Shown here: piece by piece, positions 51,110 through 62,257 of the stretch
How positions within the stretch are numbered: the first letter of the stretch is position 1
How the letters are laid out: every line of letters starts with the position of its first letter
Assembly (NCBI RefSeq): GCF_018863195.1
Contig: NZ_JAHKRT010000002.1
Coordinates: 248,001 to 312,000 of the forward strand
Reading direction: 5' to 3'
Origin: Sphingomonas quercus
Lineage (GTDB): Bacteria > Pseudomonadota > Alphaproteobacteria > Sphingomonadales > Sphingomonadaceae
DNA length: 64,000 nt
Notes under the pieces: generated by a model
Seen by the model: only the letters and a program-made list of their open reading frames with translations
What the model was told of the DNA's origin: nothing
The model's database searches: none
Position numbers and translations under genes: made by a program

Positions 51110-53706
51110 TCGAGGTTCGGGCGCAACCAGCGCCGCGCCGTGTCGAGATCGACCCCGCGACGCGCGGCATAATCGGTCAGCTGATCCTCGCCGATCCGCG
51201 CCACGCCGAAATATTGGGCGTCCGGGTGGCCGAAATAAAATCCGGACACGGCCGCTGTCGGCAGCATCGCGAAATGCTCGGTCAGCGTGATCCCGGTCGC
51301 CGGCCCGGCGTCGAGCAGGTCGAACAGCATCGGCTTCAGGCTGTGGTCGGGGCAGGCCGGATAGCCGGGCGCGGGGCGGATGCCGCGATATTGCTCGCGG
51401 ATCAGCGCGTCGTTGGTCAGCTGCTCGTCGGCGGCATAGCCCCAGAGCGTGGTGCGCACATGGAGGTGAAGCCGTTCGGCCAAGGCCTCGGCAAGGCGAT
51501 CGGCCAGGGCCTTCAACAGGATGTCGCGATAATCGTCATGCTCGGCCCTGAAGCGGGCGAGATGCGGCTCGATGCCGTGCCCCGCCGTCACCGCGAAGCC
51601 GCCGATCCAGTCGCCGTCGGGCGAGATGAAGTCGGCGAGGCACATATTCGCCCGGCCTTCGCGCTTCTTGATCTGCTGGCGGAGCATCGGCAGGCGGACC
51701 TCGCCGGCGTCGCCTTCGACGAGGATGTCGTCGCCGTCCCGACGGCATGGCCACAGACAGGCGACCCCCTTCGCGGTCAGCCATTTCTCGGCGATGACCT
51801 GATCGAGCATCGTCTGCGCGTCAGCCCACAGCGCTCGCGCGCTTTCGCCGACCACCGGATCGTCGAGGATCGCCGGATAGGTGCCGGCCAGCTCCCAGGC
51901 GCGGAAGAAGGGCGTCCAGTCGATATAGTCGCGCAGATCGGCAAGCGACCAATCCTCGTAGACATGGCGGCCGGGCAGGCGCGGGGCCGGCGGCATCTGG
52001 TCGGCGGCGAAGGGAAAGGCGTTGGCGCGCGCCTCGTCGATCGGCGCGAGCGCGTTCTGGCCCTTGCCCTCGCGCGCGGCGCGGATGGCGGCATAGTCGC
52101 TGGCGGTATCGGTGACGAAGCCGTCGCGCTGGGTGTCCGAGATCAGCGCGGAGGCGACGCCGACGGCACGGCTGGCGTCGAGCACATGCACCACCGGCCC
52201 TTCATAGGCCGGCGCGATGCGCAGCGCGGTGTGGACCTTCGACGTGGTCGCCCCGCCGATGAGCAGCGGCATGGTCATGCCGGCGCGCGCCATCTCGCTC
52301 GCCACCGTCACCATCTCGTCCAGAGACGGCGTGATCAGGCCGGAAAGGCCGATCATGTCCGCGTCATTCTCGTTGGCGGCCTTGAGGATGTCCGTCCACG
52401 GCACCATCACGCCGAGGTCGATGACCTCATAGCCGTTGCACTGGAGCACGACGCCGACGATGTTCTTGCCGATATCGTGGACGTCGCCCTTCACCGTGGC
52501 CATGACGATGCGCCCCTTGGCGCGTTGTCCGGCCGTCTTCTCCGCTTCGATATAGGGCAGGAGGTGGGCGACCGCCTTCTTCATCACGCGGGCCGACTTC
52601 ACCACCTGCGGCAGGAACATCTTGCCCGCCCCGAACAGGTCGCCGACGACGTTCATGCCGTCCATCAGCGGCCCTTCGATCACCTCGATCGGACGGGGGA
52701 ATTGCAGCCGCGCTTCCTCGGTATCCTCGACGACGAAGGCATCGAGACCCTTGACGAGCGCATGCTCCAGCCGCCTGGCGACCGGCCAGCTGCGCCATTC
52801 CTCGGCCTGCTTCTCGGCCTCCGGATTGCCGCCGCGGAACCGCTCGGCGAGGGTGATCAGCCGCTCGGTGGCGTCGTCCCGCCGATCCCAGATGACGTCC
52901 TCGCACGCTTCGCGCAGCTCCGGGTCGATGGCGTCATAGACGTCGAGCTGGCCGGCATTGACGATGCCCATGTCCATGCCCGCCTGGATGGCATGATAGA
53001 GGAACACGCTGTGCATCGCGCGCCTGACCGGCTCGTTGCCGCGGAACGAGAAGCTGAGGTTGGAGACGCCGCCCGAAATGTGGCAGCCCGGGCAGCGGGC
53101 GCGGATCTCGCGCGTCGCCTCGATGAAGTCGATGGCATAGCGGCGATGCTCGTCGATGCCGGTCGCCACCGCGAAGATATTCGGATCGAAGATGATGTCC
53201 TCGGGCGGAAAGCCGTCGGCGACCAGCAGGTCATAGGCGCGCGCGCAGATTTCGATCTTGCGCTCCTTGGTGTCGGCCTGTCCCACCTCGTCGAAGGCCA
53301 TCACCACCACGGCGGCGCCATAGGCGCGCACCTTGCGGGCATGTTCGAGGAAGGGCTCGATGCCCTCCTTCATGCTGATCGAATTGACGATCGGCTTGCC
53401 CGAGACGCATTTCAGCCCCGCCTCGATCACGCTCCATTTGGAGCTGTCGATCATGATCGGCACGCGCGCGATGTCGGGCTCGGCGGCGATCAGGTTGAGG
53501 AAGGTGACCATCGCCGCCTCGGCGTCGAGCAGGCCCTCGTCCATGTTGACGTCGACGATCTGCGCGCCGTTCTCCACCTGGCTGCGCGCCACCTCCACGG
53601 CCCTGGCGTAATCGCCGGCCATGATCAGCTTCTTGAACGCCGCCGATCCGGTGACGTTGGTGCGTTCGCCGATATTGACGAAGGTAGCGGTGGAGGTCTG
53701 GGTCAC
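51106..53706 (-). CDS. metH: Methionine synthase, C-terminal polypeptide (folate, cobalamin and activation domains)
   Basis: An 866-residue protein starting at a GTG ([21 protein letters not shown]). The pterin-binding domain has [18 protein letters not shown] and [12 protein letters not shown]; the cobalamin domain has [20 protein letters not shown] with the axial His (DxHxxG) and [15 protein letters not shown]; the SAM activation domain is [15 protein letters not shown] near the end. The homocysteine-binding domain is on the separate upstream gene. The two parts together make a complete cobalamin-dependent MetH. Its stop shares CTAG with the convergent phyP stop. Confidence 0.95.
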   Translation of the reverse strand: MTQTSTATFVNIGERTNVTGSAAFKKLIMAGDYARAVEVARSQVENGAQIVDVNMDEGLLDAEAAMVTFLNLIAAEPDIARVPIMIDSSKWSVIEAGLKCVSGKPIVNSISMKEGIEPFLEHARKVRAYGAAVVVMAFDEVGQADTKERKIEICARAYDLLVADGFPPEDIIFDPNIFAVATGIDEHRRYAIDFIEATREIRARCPGCHISGGVSNLSFSFRGNEPVRRAMHSVFLYHAIQAGMDMGIVNAGQLDVYDAIDPELREACEDVIWDRRDDATERLITLAERFRGGNPEAEKQAEEWRSWPVARRLEHALVKGLDAFVVEDTEEARLQFPRPIEVIEGPLMDGMNVVGDLFGAGKMFLPQVVKSARVMKKAVAHLLPYIEAEKTAGQRAKGRIVMATVKGDVHDIGKNIVGVVLQCNGYEVIDLGVMVPWTDILKAANENDADMIGLSGLITPSLDEMVTVASEMARAGMTMPLLIGGATTSKVHTALRIAPAYEGPVVHVLDASRAVGVASALISDTQRDGFVTDTASDYAAIRAAREGKGQNALAPIDEARANAFPFAADQMPPAPRLPGRHVYEDWSLADLRDYIDWTPFFRAWELAGTYPAILDDPVVGESARALWADAQTMLDQVIAEKWLTAKGVACLWPCRRDGDDILVEGDAGEVRLPMLRQQIKKREGRANMCLADFISPDGDWIGGFAVTAGHGIEPHLARFRAEHDDYRDILLKALADRLAEALAERLHLHVRTTLWGYAADEQLTNDALIREQYRGIRPAPGYPACPDHSLKPMLFDLLDAGPATGITLTEHFAMLPTAAVSGFYFGHPDAQYFGVARIGEDQLTDYAARRGVDLDTARRWLRPNLD

Positions 53707-53729
53707 GTCTGGTTCCGGAAGCGAAGGGA

Positions 53730-54794
53730 TCACGCGGCGAGGATCATCGTCTCGAGGCCGGCGAGGAGGGTGCGGGACTGGCCGGCGGGGATGGCGCGGG
53801 GCGGCTTGCCGGCCACCGCGCGCGCCATCGCATGGATGTGCGGCGGGGTCGTGCCGCAGCAGCCGCCGACCACGTTGATCAGCCCGGCATCGGCCCATTC
53901 GCCGATGAAGCCGCCGGTCGTCTCCGGTTCCTCGTCATACTGGCCGAGCTCGTTGGGCAGGCCGGCATTGGGATAGACCATCACCAACGTGTCCGCGACG
54001 CGCGCGATCGTCGCGACATGCGGGCGCAGCTGCGGCGCGCCGAACGAGCAGTTCATGCCGATGGTCAGCGGGCGGGCGTGGCGCACGCTCGCCCAGAAGC
54101 TGTCAATCGAATGGCCGGACAGGTTGCGCCCGGACATGTCGGTGACGGTGAAGGACAGCATGATCGGGATTTCGTGCCCGCGCGCCTCGGCCATTTCCAG
54201 CACCGCCTTGATGCCGGCCTTGGCGTTGAGCGTGTCGAACACCGTCTCGATGAGGATGAAGTCCGCGCCGCCGTCGACCAGCGCTTCGGCCTGATCGCGA
54301 TAGACGTCCTTCAGTTCATCGAAGGTGATCGCGCGGAAGCCGGGATCGTTGACGTCCGGCGACAGCGACAGCGTCTTGTTGGTCGGCCCGATCGCGCCGG
54401 CGACGAAGCGCGGGCGGCCGTCCGCCGCCTCTGCCGCATCGGCGGCATCGCGGGCGATCCGGGCGGCGGCGAGGTTCATGTCGCGCACCAGATGTTCCGC
54501 GCCATAATCGGCCTGGCTGATCCGGTTGGCGTTGAAGGTATTGGTCGAGACGATGTCCGAGCCCGCCGCCAGATAGGCCTCGGTGATCTCGGCGATCACC
54601 TCGGGCCGGGTGATCGCCAGCAGGTCGTTATTGCCCTTCTGATCGTGGCCGAGATCGAGGCCGCCGCGATAGGCGGCCTCGTCCAGCCGATAGGTCTGGA
54701 TCATCGTGCCGAAGGCGCCGTCGGTGACGAGGATGCGGTTGGCCGCCTCGGCGCGCAGCCGCTGGCCCGCTTGGGATGGGGTGAGCTTGGTCAT
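53730..54794 (-). CDS. Methionine synthase, N-terminal homocysteine-binding polypeptide
   Basis: A 354-residue homocysteine S-methyltransferase domain protein, equal to the first module of Met[25 protein letters not shown] opens the barrel; zinc cysteines are in [14 protein letters not shown] and the [13 protein letters not shown] pair. It is a real separate gene: its TGA is followed after 23 bases by the GTG of the larger MetH part, and its ATG overlaps the metF stop (ATGA). This two-gene form of MetH is usual in sphingomonads. Confidence 0.94.
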   Translation of the reverse strand: MTKLTPSQAGQRLRAEAANRILVTDGAFGTMIQTYRLDEAAYRGGLDLGHDQKGNNDLLAITRPEVIAEITEAYLAAGSDIVSTNTFNANRISQADYGAEHLVRDMNLAAARIARDAADAAEAADGRPRFVAGAIGPTNKTLSLSPDVNDPGFRAITFDELKDVYRDQAEALVDGGADFILIETVFDTLNAKAGIKAVLEMAEARGHEIPIMLSFTVTDMSGRNLSGHSIDSFWASVRHARPLTIGMNCSFGAPQLRPHVATIARVADTLVMVYPNAGLPNELGQYDEEPETTGGFIGEWADAGLINVVGGCCGTTPPHIHAMARAVAGKPPRAIPAGQSRTLLAGLETMILAA

Positions 54795-55732
54795 GCCGCG
54801 GCCTCCTTCGCCTGTGCGACAGGGCGCTTACCGAGCAGATGGCAGATGGCATAGGCCAGTTCCGCGCGGTTGAGCGTGTAGAAATGAAAATGGCGCACGC
54901 CGCCGGCATAGAGCTTGCGGCACAATTCCGCCGCCACCGTCGCGGCGACGAGCTGGCGGGCGGCGGGATGATCGTCCAGCCCGTCGAACAGCCGGTCCAT
55001 CCACGCCGGGATGGCCGCGCCGCACAGGCCGGCGAACTTGCGCGTCTGCGCCACGTTCGACACCGGCAATATGCCGGGCACGATCTCGGCGGCGATGCCG
55101 GCAGCGGCGGCGGCGTCGCGGAAACGGAAAAAGGCTTCCGGCGAGAAGAAGAACTGGGTGATCGCCCGGTTCGCGCCGGCGTCGATTTTGCGCTTCAGAT
55201 TGTCGAGATCGGCCGCGACCCCTTCGGAATCCGGATGGCATTCCGGATAGGCGGCGACGGAAATCTCGAACGGCGCCACCTTCCTCAGCCCCGCGACCAG
55301 CGCCGCGGCATTCTCGTAGCCGCCGGGATGGGACTGGAAGCGCTCGCCCTCGCGCGGGGGATCGCCGCGCAGCGCGACGATATGGCGCACGCCGGCCGCC
55401 CAATATTCACGGGCGATCTCGTCGATCTCGTCGCGCGTGGCATCGACGCAGGTAAGGTGGGCGGCGGCCGGGATCTCCGTCTCGCGGGCGATGCGGGCGA
55501 CGGTGGCGTGGGTCCGCTCGCGAGTCGAGCCGCCCGCGCCATAAGTGACGGAGACGAAGCGCGGCCCCAGCGGCGCCAGCGACTTGAGCGATTCCCACAG
55601 CACCGCGTCCATCTTCTCCGTCTTGGGCGGGAAGAATTCGAACGACAGCGCGAAATCGCCGGAAAGATCGGCGAACAGCGGCGCGTCCAGCGCGCGGCGC
55701 GCCTCCTCCATCTGGGGCAGGGTGAAGCTCAT
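54791..55732 (-). CDS. metF: Methylenetetrahydrofolate reductase
   Basis: A 313-residue FAD enzyme that makes 5-methyltetrahydrofolate, the methyl donor for MetH. LSFEFFPPKTEKMDAVLW, FVSVTYGAGGSTRERTHATV, HLTCVDATRDEIDEIA, HIVALRGDPPREG and ITQFFFSPEAFFRF are the family motifs. The start at 55732 overlaps the upstream regulator's stop (ATGA), and the 3' end overlaps the MetH N-part. It is the second gene of the methionine operon. Confidence 0.96.
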   Translation of the reverse strand: MSFTLPQMEEARRALDAPLFADLSGDFALSFEFFPPKTEKMDAVLWESLKSLAPLGPRFVSVTYGAGGSTRERTHATVARIARETEIPAAAHLTCVDATRDEIDEIAREYWAAGVRHIVALRGDPPREGERFQSHPGGYENAAALVAGLRKVAPFEISVAAYPECHPDSEGVAADLDNLKRKIDAGANRAITQFFFSPEAFFRFRDAAAAAGIAAEIVPGILPVSNVAQTRKFAGLCGAAIPAWMDRLFDGLDDHPAARQLVAATVAAELCRKLYAGGVRHFHFYTLNRAELAYAICHLLGKRPVAQAKEAAA

Positions 55733-56703
55733 GATACGGCCTTCAGCAGGGGTTCGGGTGATTGGTCGGCGACCGCGGTGCGCACGGCGAGCCACAATTT
55801 GACGGTCAGTTCGCCGCCGTCGAGGGCGGCGATGCGCTCGATGGCGAGGCCGGCGGCGGTGAACCAGCCGGCGATCTGGGCATCGTCAAACCCGAGGCGG
55901 GCATGGGCGTCGACGCTGCGCAGCGCCTCGCGGTCGTGTGCCGCGAAGTCGACGATAAGCAGCCGCCCGCCCGGGGCGAGCAGCCGCCCCGCTTCGGCGA
56001 TCGCGGCGGCAGGCTGCTGGGCATAATGCAGCACCTGATGGAGCAGCACGAGGTCGGTCGCGCCGCTGGCAAGCGGCAGCGCATACATGTCGCCCTGGCG
56101 CAGGTCGGCGCGGTCCAGCCCGGCCTCGGCGAGGCGGGCGCGGGCGACGCGCAGCATCTCCGGACTGCGATCAATGCCCGTGGCGCTCTCCGCCGACGGG
56201 CCGAGCAGGGCGATCATGCGCCCGGTGCCGGTGCCGATATCGACGAGGCGGCCGACCGGGCGATCCTCCAGCGCGGCGAGGATCGCGGCCTCGACCTCGG
56301 CTTCGGCGACATGGAGGGAGCGGATCGCATCCCAATGATCGGCATGCTGGGCGAAATAGCGCTCGGCCGCCGCGGCGCGGTCGGCACGGATCGCGGAGAG
56401 GCGGGCGATGTCGGCACGCGCCCAATGATCGGCCTCGGCGTCCGCCCAGCCGTCCAGCGCGGCGAGCAGCGGCGCGACGCGTTCGCGCGGACCCAGCCCG
56501 AGGAACACCCAACTCCCCTCCTTGCGGCGTTCGGCAAGGCCGGCGTCGGCGAGGATCTTGACATGGCGCGAGACGCGCGGCTGGCTCTGCCCGAGCACCT
56601 GAGCGAGTTCGCCCACCGACAGGTCCATCGCCCGCAGCAAGGCGAGGATGCGCAGCCGCGTCGGATCCGCGAGCGCGCGGAAGATGTCGAGAGCCGGCTG
56701 CAT
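55729..56703 (-). CDS. ArsR-family regulator fused to a SAM-dependent methyltransferase domain (SahR-like)
   Basis: A 324-residue fusion. Residues 1 to about 90 are an ArsR winged helix (FRALADPTRLRILALLRAMDLSVGELAQVLGQSQPRVSRHVKILADAGL). About 140-260 is a class I methyltransferase fold (GRLVDIGTGTGRMIALLG, ATGIDRSPEMLRVARARL, LLHQVLHY). Such fusions at the head of met genes sense SAM or SAH through the methyltransferase-like domain, as in the SahR regulators. It is first in an operon with metF and metH and has its palindromic operator inside its promoter, implying autorepression. The start at 56703 is the only one fitting the ArsR domain. Confidence 0.9.
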   Translation of the reverse strand: MQPALDIFRALADPTRLRILALLRAMDLSVGELAQVLGQSQPRVSRHVKILADAGLAERRKEGSWVFLGLGPRERVAPLLAALDGWADAEADHWARADIARLSAIRADRAAAAERYFAQHADHWDAIRSLHVAEAEVEAAILAALEDRPVGRLVDIGTGTGRMIALLGPSAESATGIDRSPEMLRVARARLAEAGLDRADLRQGDMYALPLASGATDLVLLHQVLHYAQQPAAAIAEAGRLLAPGGRLLIVDFAAHDREALRSVDAHARLGFDDAQIAGWFTAAGLAIERIAALDGGELTVKLWLAVRTAVADQSPEPLLKAVS

Positions 56704-56712
56704 GGTCGGATA

Positions 56713-56742
56713 AGGATATAAAGATATCTTTATATCGGTCAA
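56713..56742 (-). promoter_or_regulatory. Promoter and operator of the methionine operon
   Basis: On the minus strand TTGACC (56742-56737), an 18-base spacer, TATCCT (56718-56713). A perfect 22-bp palindrome at 56715-56736, with core AAAGATATCTTT flanked by GATAT/ATATC, covers the entire spacer and part of the -10. Binding there would exclude RNA polymerase. This core is what I recall for SahR-type sites. Transcription would start near 56706, only a few bases before the ATG, so the mRNA may be leaderless. Confidence 0.75.
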
Positions 56743-56814
56743 GATGCTTGTGCCGTGCAAGGGCGTGTGGCACCGCACGCCGCTTCCGACAATGGTCGCC
56801 GCCAGGGGGGACTC

Positions 56815-57636
56815 ATGCGCGCAATCGGGCCGCTACTGGCCGCTGTCCTGCTCGCCGGCTGCGCCACCACGGGTGCGCGGACGCCGGGCGATCCCTATGA
56901 GAAGTTCAACCGCGCGATGTGGGGCTTCAACATGGGCGTCGACAAGGTGGTGCTGAAGCCCGCCTCCAACGTCTATCGCGCCGTCACGCCCAAGCCGGCG
57001 CGGCGCGGCATCAGCCATGTCTTCGCCAACCTGTCCGAGCCTTTCTCGGCGATCAACGCGCTATTGCAGGGCAATGCCAAGCGCGCGTTCAATTCGCTGG
57101 GCCGGTTCGTCGTCAACACCACGATCGGCATTGGCGGCCTCGCCGATCATGCCAGCAAGATCGGGCTGAAGCCGACCCCGGAGGATTTCGGCCAGACGCT
57201 GGCGGTATGGGGCGTCAAGCGCTCGGCCTATCTGGTGCTGCCGATTCTCGGGCCGTCGACCGTGCGTGACGGCGTCGGCTCGGTCGCGTCGCAGTTCATC
57301 GATCCCTACCGGATCTGCCTGCGAGACTGCGAATTCCTGCCCAAGGGCGTGCCCACCGCCATCAACGTCATGGAAGTGCTGAGCGCGCGCTCCGACCTCG
57401 CCGAGGCCGGCGCCGACGATTTCCTGAAGACCAGCGCCGATCCCTATGCGACGGCGCGCTCGGCCTTTTTCCAGCGCCGCGACGCCGCCATCGCCAATCG
57501 CGACGGCGATGCCGCGGTGAGCAACAGCGACGACGCCGCCGTCAACGCCGCGCTCAAGGAAATCGACGACCGCGGGGCGCCGCAGGAGCCTCCGCCCCCG
57601 CCGCCCGCCCCCACTGCGAACGAGCCGCCCAAGTAG
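56815..57636 (+). CDS. mlaA: Phospholipid-binding lipoprotein MlaA (VacJ)
   Basis: A 273-residue outer-membrane lipoprotein that removes phospholipid from the outer leaflet. The start at 56815 gives MRAIGPLLAAVLLAGCATT with the lipobox LAGC. The body is typical: DPYEKFNRAMWGFNMGVDKVVLKPASNVYR, GISHVFANLSEPFSAINALLQGN, RFVVNTTIGIGGLADHAS and ILGPSTVRDGVGSVASQFIDPYR. The C-terminus is a Pro-rich tail. The other Mla genes (mlaBCDEF) are not in the window. GGGGGGAC is the ribosome-binding site. Confidence 0.95.
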   Translation: MRAIGPLLAAVLLAGCATTGARTPGDPYEKFNRAMWGFNMGVDKVVLKPASNVYRAVTPKPARRGISHVFANLSEPFSAINALLQGNAKRAFNSLGRFVVNTTIGIGGLADHASKIGLKPTPEDFGQTLAVWGVKRSAYLVLPILGPSTVRDGVGSVASQFIDPYRICLRDCEFLPKGVPTAINVMEVLSARSDLAEAGADDFLKTSADPYATARSAFFQRRDAAIANRDGDAAVSNSDDAAVNAALKEIDDRGAPQEPPPPPPAPTANEPPK

Positions 57637-57754
57637 ACTAGTTCGATACTAGGGATTGCACCCCGTTACGGCCCCGGATAGTTGTGGGGGAGGCCGACGA
57701 ACGGGGGCGCGCGTCCGCGGGGTCCGCCTGTCGGTGTGGAAAGGGAACGGAGAC

Positions 57755-58072
57755 ATGCCCGTGAACAAGATTATCGCTCTGCCGCTGATCGCTGCCCTGG
57801 CCCTGGGGGCCGCCGCCTGCTCGCAAAAGTCCCAGAACGAGACCAGCGAAGCGGCCAGCTCGATCGGCAATGACGTGAGCGCCACCGCAGACAACGCCGT
57901 TTCGGACGTCAACGCCGCGGCGGCCGATGCCGGCGCCAGCGCCGACAACGCCATCGACGCGGCCGGCAACAGCGCGGCGGCCGCCGGCGACACGGTGTCC
58001 AACGCCACCGCCAACGGCCTCGACGCGAGCGCCGACGCGATGCGCAGCGCCGCGGACAAGACCCGCCGCTGA
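57755..58072 (+). CDS. Small Ala-rich lipoprotein of unknown function
   Basis: A 105-residue protein. MPVNKIIALPLIAALALGAAACSQ has a lipobox (AAAC), so it is likely a lipoprotein. The mature chain is low-complexity, rich in Ala, Asn, Asp and Ser, with near-regular repeats (DNAVSDVNAAAADAGASADNAIDAAGNSAAAAGDTVSNATANG), probably a long helix or coiled coil similar in feel to entericidin or Lpp-like spacers. It follows mlaA by 118 bases. The double hairpin downstream likely ends its transcript. Confidence 0.75.
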   Translation: MPVNKIIALPLIAALALGAAACSQKSQNETSEAASSIGNDVSATADNAVSDVNAAAADAGASADNAIDAAGNSAAAAGDTVSNATANGLDASADAMRSAADKTRR

Positions 58073-58089
58073 TCCCGCTCGGGAACGCA

Positions 58090-58112
58090 CGGACAAGGGC
58101 GATCCTTGTCCG
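58090..58112 (+). terminator. First hairpin after the lipoprotein gene
   Basis: CGGACAAGG and CCTTGTCCG form a perfect 9-bp stem with loop GCGAT, followed by GCAAAAGG. It is 18 bases after the lipoprotein stop and precedes the larger hairpin at 58122. Confidence 0.6.
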
Positions 58113-58121
58113 GCAAAAGGA

Positions 58122-58151
58122 AAGGGCCGGGGGGATCGCCCCCCGGCCCTT
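58122..58151. terminator. Strong hairpin terminator between the lipoprotein gene and groEL
   Basis: AAGGGCCGGGGGG and CCCCCCGGCCCTT form a 13-bp perfect stem with loop ATCG. Read on the minus strand it is followed by TTCCTTTTGCC, so it is a good intrinsic terminator for groEL; it can also stop plus-strand transcripts from the lipoprotein gene. Confidence 0.85.
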
Positions 58152-58177
58152 CCTGTTCGTGCGTCGGGAGGACGGAC

Positions 58178-59836
<1,659 letters not shown>

Positions 59837-59884
59837 TCAAAATCGGGAAGTTGACGAAGTTGACGCTATCGCAGGGTCGCGGCC

Positions 59885-60172
59885 TCAGCCGACGATGCCC
59901 AGGATGTCGCTTTCCTTCATGATCAGCAGATCCTCGCCGTTGATCTTCACCTCGGTGCCGGACCATTTGCCGAACAGGATGCGATCGCCGGCCTTGACGT
60001 CGAGCGGCGTGATCTCGCCCTTGTCGCTCTTCAGCCCCGAGCCGGCGGCGACGACCTCGCCCTCCTGCGGCTTTTCCTTGGCGGTCTCGGGGATGATGAT
60101 GCCACCGGCAGTCTTCTCCTCGGCCTCGACGCGGCGGACCAGCACGCGATCGTGCAGCGGACGGAAGTTCAT
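59885..60172 (-). CDS. groES: Co-chaperonin GroES
   Basis: A 95-residue lid of GroEL. I start at the ATG at 60172 ([21 protein letters not shown]), with AAGAGGG as ribosome-binding site. The mobile loop [19 protein letters not shown] and the C-terminal [19 protein letters not shown] are the family hallmarks. The CIRCE operator lies about 40 bases upstream. Confidence 0.97.
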   Translation of the reverse strand: MNFRPLHDRVLVRRVEAEEKTAGGIIIPETAKEKPQEGEVVAAGSGLKSDKGEITPLDVKAGDRILFGKWSGTEVKINGEDLLIMKESDILGIVG

Positions 60173-60210
60173 GGGTATCACCCTCTTGTTGAGTGGATGC
60201 GAAACTGGTG

Positions 60211-60237
60211 TTGGCACTCAGCCGTGGCGAGTGCCAG
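60211..60237 (-). promoter_or_regulatory. CIRCE element (HrcA operator) of groESL
   Basis: TTGGCACTC, nine bases, GAGTGCCAG: the CIRCE inverted repeat with an N9 spacer, differing from the consensus TTAGCACTC-N9-GAGTGCTAA by few bases. It lies in the groES leader, so HrcA should repress groESL; hrcA itself is not in this window. Confidence 0.92.
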
Positions 60238-60373
60238 CGCTGGCCATATGGGCGGCACGGGGCGGGGGTCAAGCCGCTCGATGAGATTTTCCGGCGCGCC
60301 GTTTACTCAGGACAAGCCGTAGGATAGCGCTCCACGGCGACGGCGGGATGACGACGAGCGGGATGATCGGGTG

Positions 60374-62257
60374 ATGCGGCTGTTGAAGGGTATCTGGCGG
60401 TTCCTGGTCGGGGTGAAGGACGCGCTCGTCCTCATCGCCATGATCCTGTTCTTCACCACTCTCTATGCCGTGCTGTCGGCGCGGCAGCAGACCAATGTCG
60501 CCAGCGCCGGCGCGCTGCTGCTCGATTTCTCCGGCTCGCTGGTCGAACAGCCGGCGGAGGCCGAGCCGCTCGACCTCATCTCCCGCGCCGGGGCGCCGCG
60601 CGTCTCCGAATATCGTCTGCGCGACGTGGTGCGCGCCATCCGCGCCTCGGCGCGCGACGCCAATATCAAGGCGGTGGTGCTCGATCTCGACGGTTTCAAC
60701 GGCGGCGGCCAGGCGGCGGTGGCCTCGGCGGGCGCGGCGCTCGACGAGGTACGGCGCGCGGGCAAGCCGGTGTTCGCCTATGCGACCGGCTATGGCGATG
60801 ACAGCTACCAGCTCGCCGCGCACGCCTCGGAGGTCTGGATCAACCCGCTCGGCGCGGTGCTGCTGACCGGGCCGGGCGGCTCGCATCTTTATTACAAGGG
60901 GTTGCTCGACAAGCTCGGCATCGAGGCCAGGGTCTACAAGGTCGGCCAGTTCAAGTCCGCGGTCGAGCCCTATATCCGCAACGACCAGTCGCCCGAGGCG
61001 CGCGCCGCCAACCAGGCGCTGGCCGATGCGCTATGGTCGGAATGGCGCGGCGAGGTGATGCGCGCCCGGCCGACGGCGAAGCTCGCCGCCTATCTGGCCG
61101 CGGCTGCCCGGGGCGAGATGCCCGGCGCCAATTTCGCCGAGGCGGCGCGCGCCGCCGGCCTGGCCGACAAGGTCGGCGATCGCGGCGAATTCGCCCGTCG
61201 CGTCGCCGAGGTCGCGGGCGCGCCGGCCGCGGGCGGCGGCGCCGAGTTCGCCACCGTCTCGCTCGGCCGTTACATCGCCCAGACCCAGCCCGGCACCGCC
61301 GGCGATGCGATCGGCGTGGTGACGGTGGCCGGCGATATCGTCGACGGCAAGGCGCCTCCGGGTACCGCCGGCGGCGAGACCATTTCCCGGCTGCTGCGCG
61401 ACGCGCTGGCCACCAACCGGCTCAAGGCGCTGGTGGTGCGCATCGATTCGCCGGGCGGATCGGTGACCGCGTCCGAGCAGATCCGCTCCGCCGTGCTGGA
61501 GGCCAAGCGGCGCGGCCTGCCGGTGGTGGTGTCGATGGGCTCGGTGACGGCGTCCGGCGGCTATTGGGTGGCGAGCGCGGGGGACATGATCTTCGCCGAG
61601 CCTTCGACGATCACCGGATCGATCGGGGTGTTCGCGATCCTGCCGACCTTCCGCGCCACGCTCGCCAAGCTCGGCCTGTCGGCAGACGGGGTCAAGACGA
61701 CGCCGCTGTCCGGCGAGCCGGACGTGCTGCGCGGGCCCAGCCCGGAGGTCGACAAGCTGCTCCAGGCCGGCGTCGACCAGATCTATGCCCGCTTTACCGG
61801 CATCGTCGCCGCGTCGCGCCATTTGCCGGTGAAACGCGTCGACGAGATCGCGCAAGGTCGGGTGTGGGCCGGCGGCATCGCCCGCCAGATCGGGCTGGTC
61901 GACCGCTTCGGCGGGCTGGACGACGCCATCGCCGAGGCGGCGAGGCGCGCGAAGCTCGATCCCGGCGCCGTCCACCCGGTGTTCATCGAGCGCGAGCCCT
62001 CCTATGCCCGCCGCCTGCTCGCCGACATGATCGGCCGCAGCGACGACGACGCCTCGGCGTCGGCGAGCGATCCCTTCGCCCATGTCGTTGTCCGCCCGGA
62101 CGTGCTGCTCGGCCGCGCGCTCGGCGAGGCGCGGCGCGTGCTGGCCGGGCCGACCATCCAGGTACGCTGCCTCGAATGCGGAACGCCCGCGCCGGCGCCG
62201 TCACTGCGCGCCGACGGGCTGGCGACGCTGCTGCTCGCGCGGCTGGGCCCGGGCTAG
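60374..62257 (+). CDS. sppA: Signal peptide peptidase SppA, 67-kDa type
   Basis: A 627-residue inner-membrane serine protease that degrades cleaved signal peptides. The start is the ATG at 60374 after a GTG. A membrane helix (VLIAMILFFTTLYAVL) is near the N-terminus; then two tandem S49 domains. The catalytic Lys is in VYKVGQFKSAVEPY of the first half; the Ser is in VVSMGSVTASGGYWVASAG of the second, as in E. coli SppA. The C-terminal extension ends ECGTPAPAP. It shares its stop CTAG with the convergent glycosyltransferase gene. Confidence 0.94.
   Translation: MRLLKGIWRFLVGVKDALVLIAMILFFTTLYAVLSARQQTNVASAGALLLDFSGSLVEQPAEAEPLDLISRAGAPRVSEYRLRDVVRAIRASARDANIKAVVLDLDGFNGGGQAAVASAGAALDEVRRAGKPVFAYATGYGDDSYQLAAHASEVWINPLGAVLLTGPGGSHLYYKGLLDKLGIEARVYKVGQFKSAVEPYIRNDQSPEARAANQALADALWSEWRGEVMRARPTAKLAAYLAAAARGEMPGANFAEAARAAGLADKVGDRGEFARRVAEVAGAPAAGGGAEFATVSLGRYIAQTQPGTAGDAIGVVTVAGDIVDGKAPPGTAGGETISRLLRDALATNRLKALVVRIDSPGGSVTASEQIRSAVLEAKRRGLPVVVSMGSVTASGGYWVASAGDMIFAEPSTITGSIGVFAILPTFRATLAKLGLSADGVKTTPLSGEPDVLRGPSPEVDKLLQAGVDQIYARFTGIVAASRHLPVKRVDEIAQGRVWAGGIARQIGLVDRFGGLDDAIAEAARRAKLDPGAVHPVFIEREPSYARRLLADMIGRSDDDASASASDPFAHVVVRPDVLLGRALGEARRVLAGPTIQVRCLECGTPAPAPSLRADGLATLLLARLGPG

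Noticed and set aside
53707..53732. Frameshift or pseudogene splitting metH
   Set aside because: Both parts are complete modules with their own starts, and a two-gene MetH is usual in sphingomonads.
51214..53976. A 920-codon open frame on the plus strand opposite metH
   Set aside because: It is the antisense shadow of two clearly conserved methionine synthase genes; the composition (His, Arg, Asp, Gly-rich) is that of reverse-frame GC-rich DNA and it crosses two genes.
60233..60244. GCCAGCGCTGGC palindrome next to CIRCE
   Set aside because: 12-bp GC palindromes are frequent in DNA of this composition, and it partly overlaps the CIRCE right arm.
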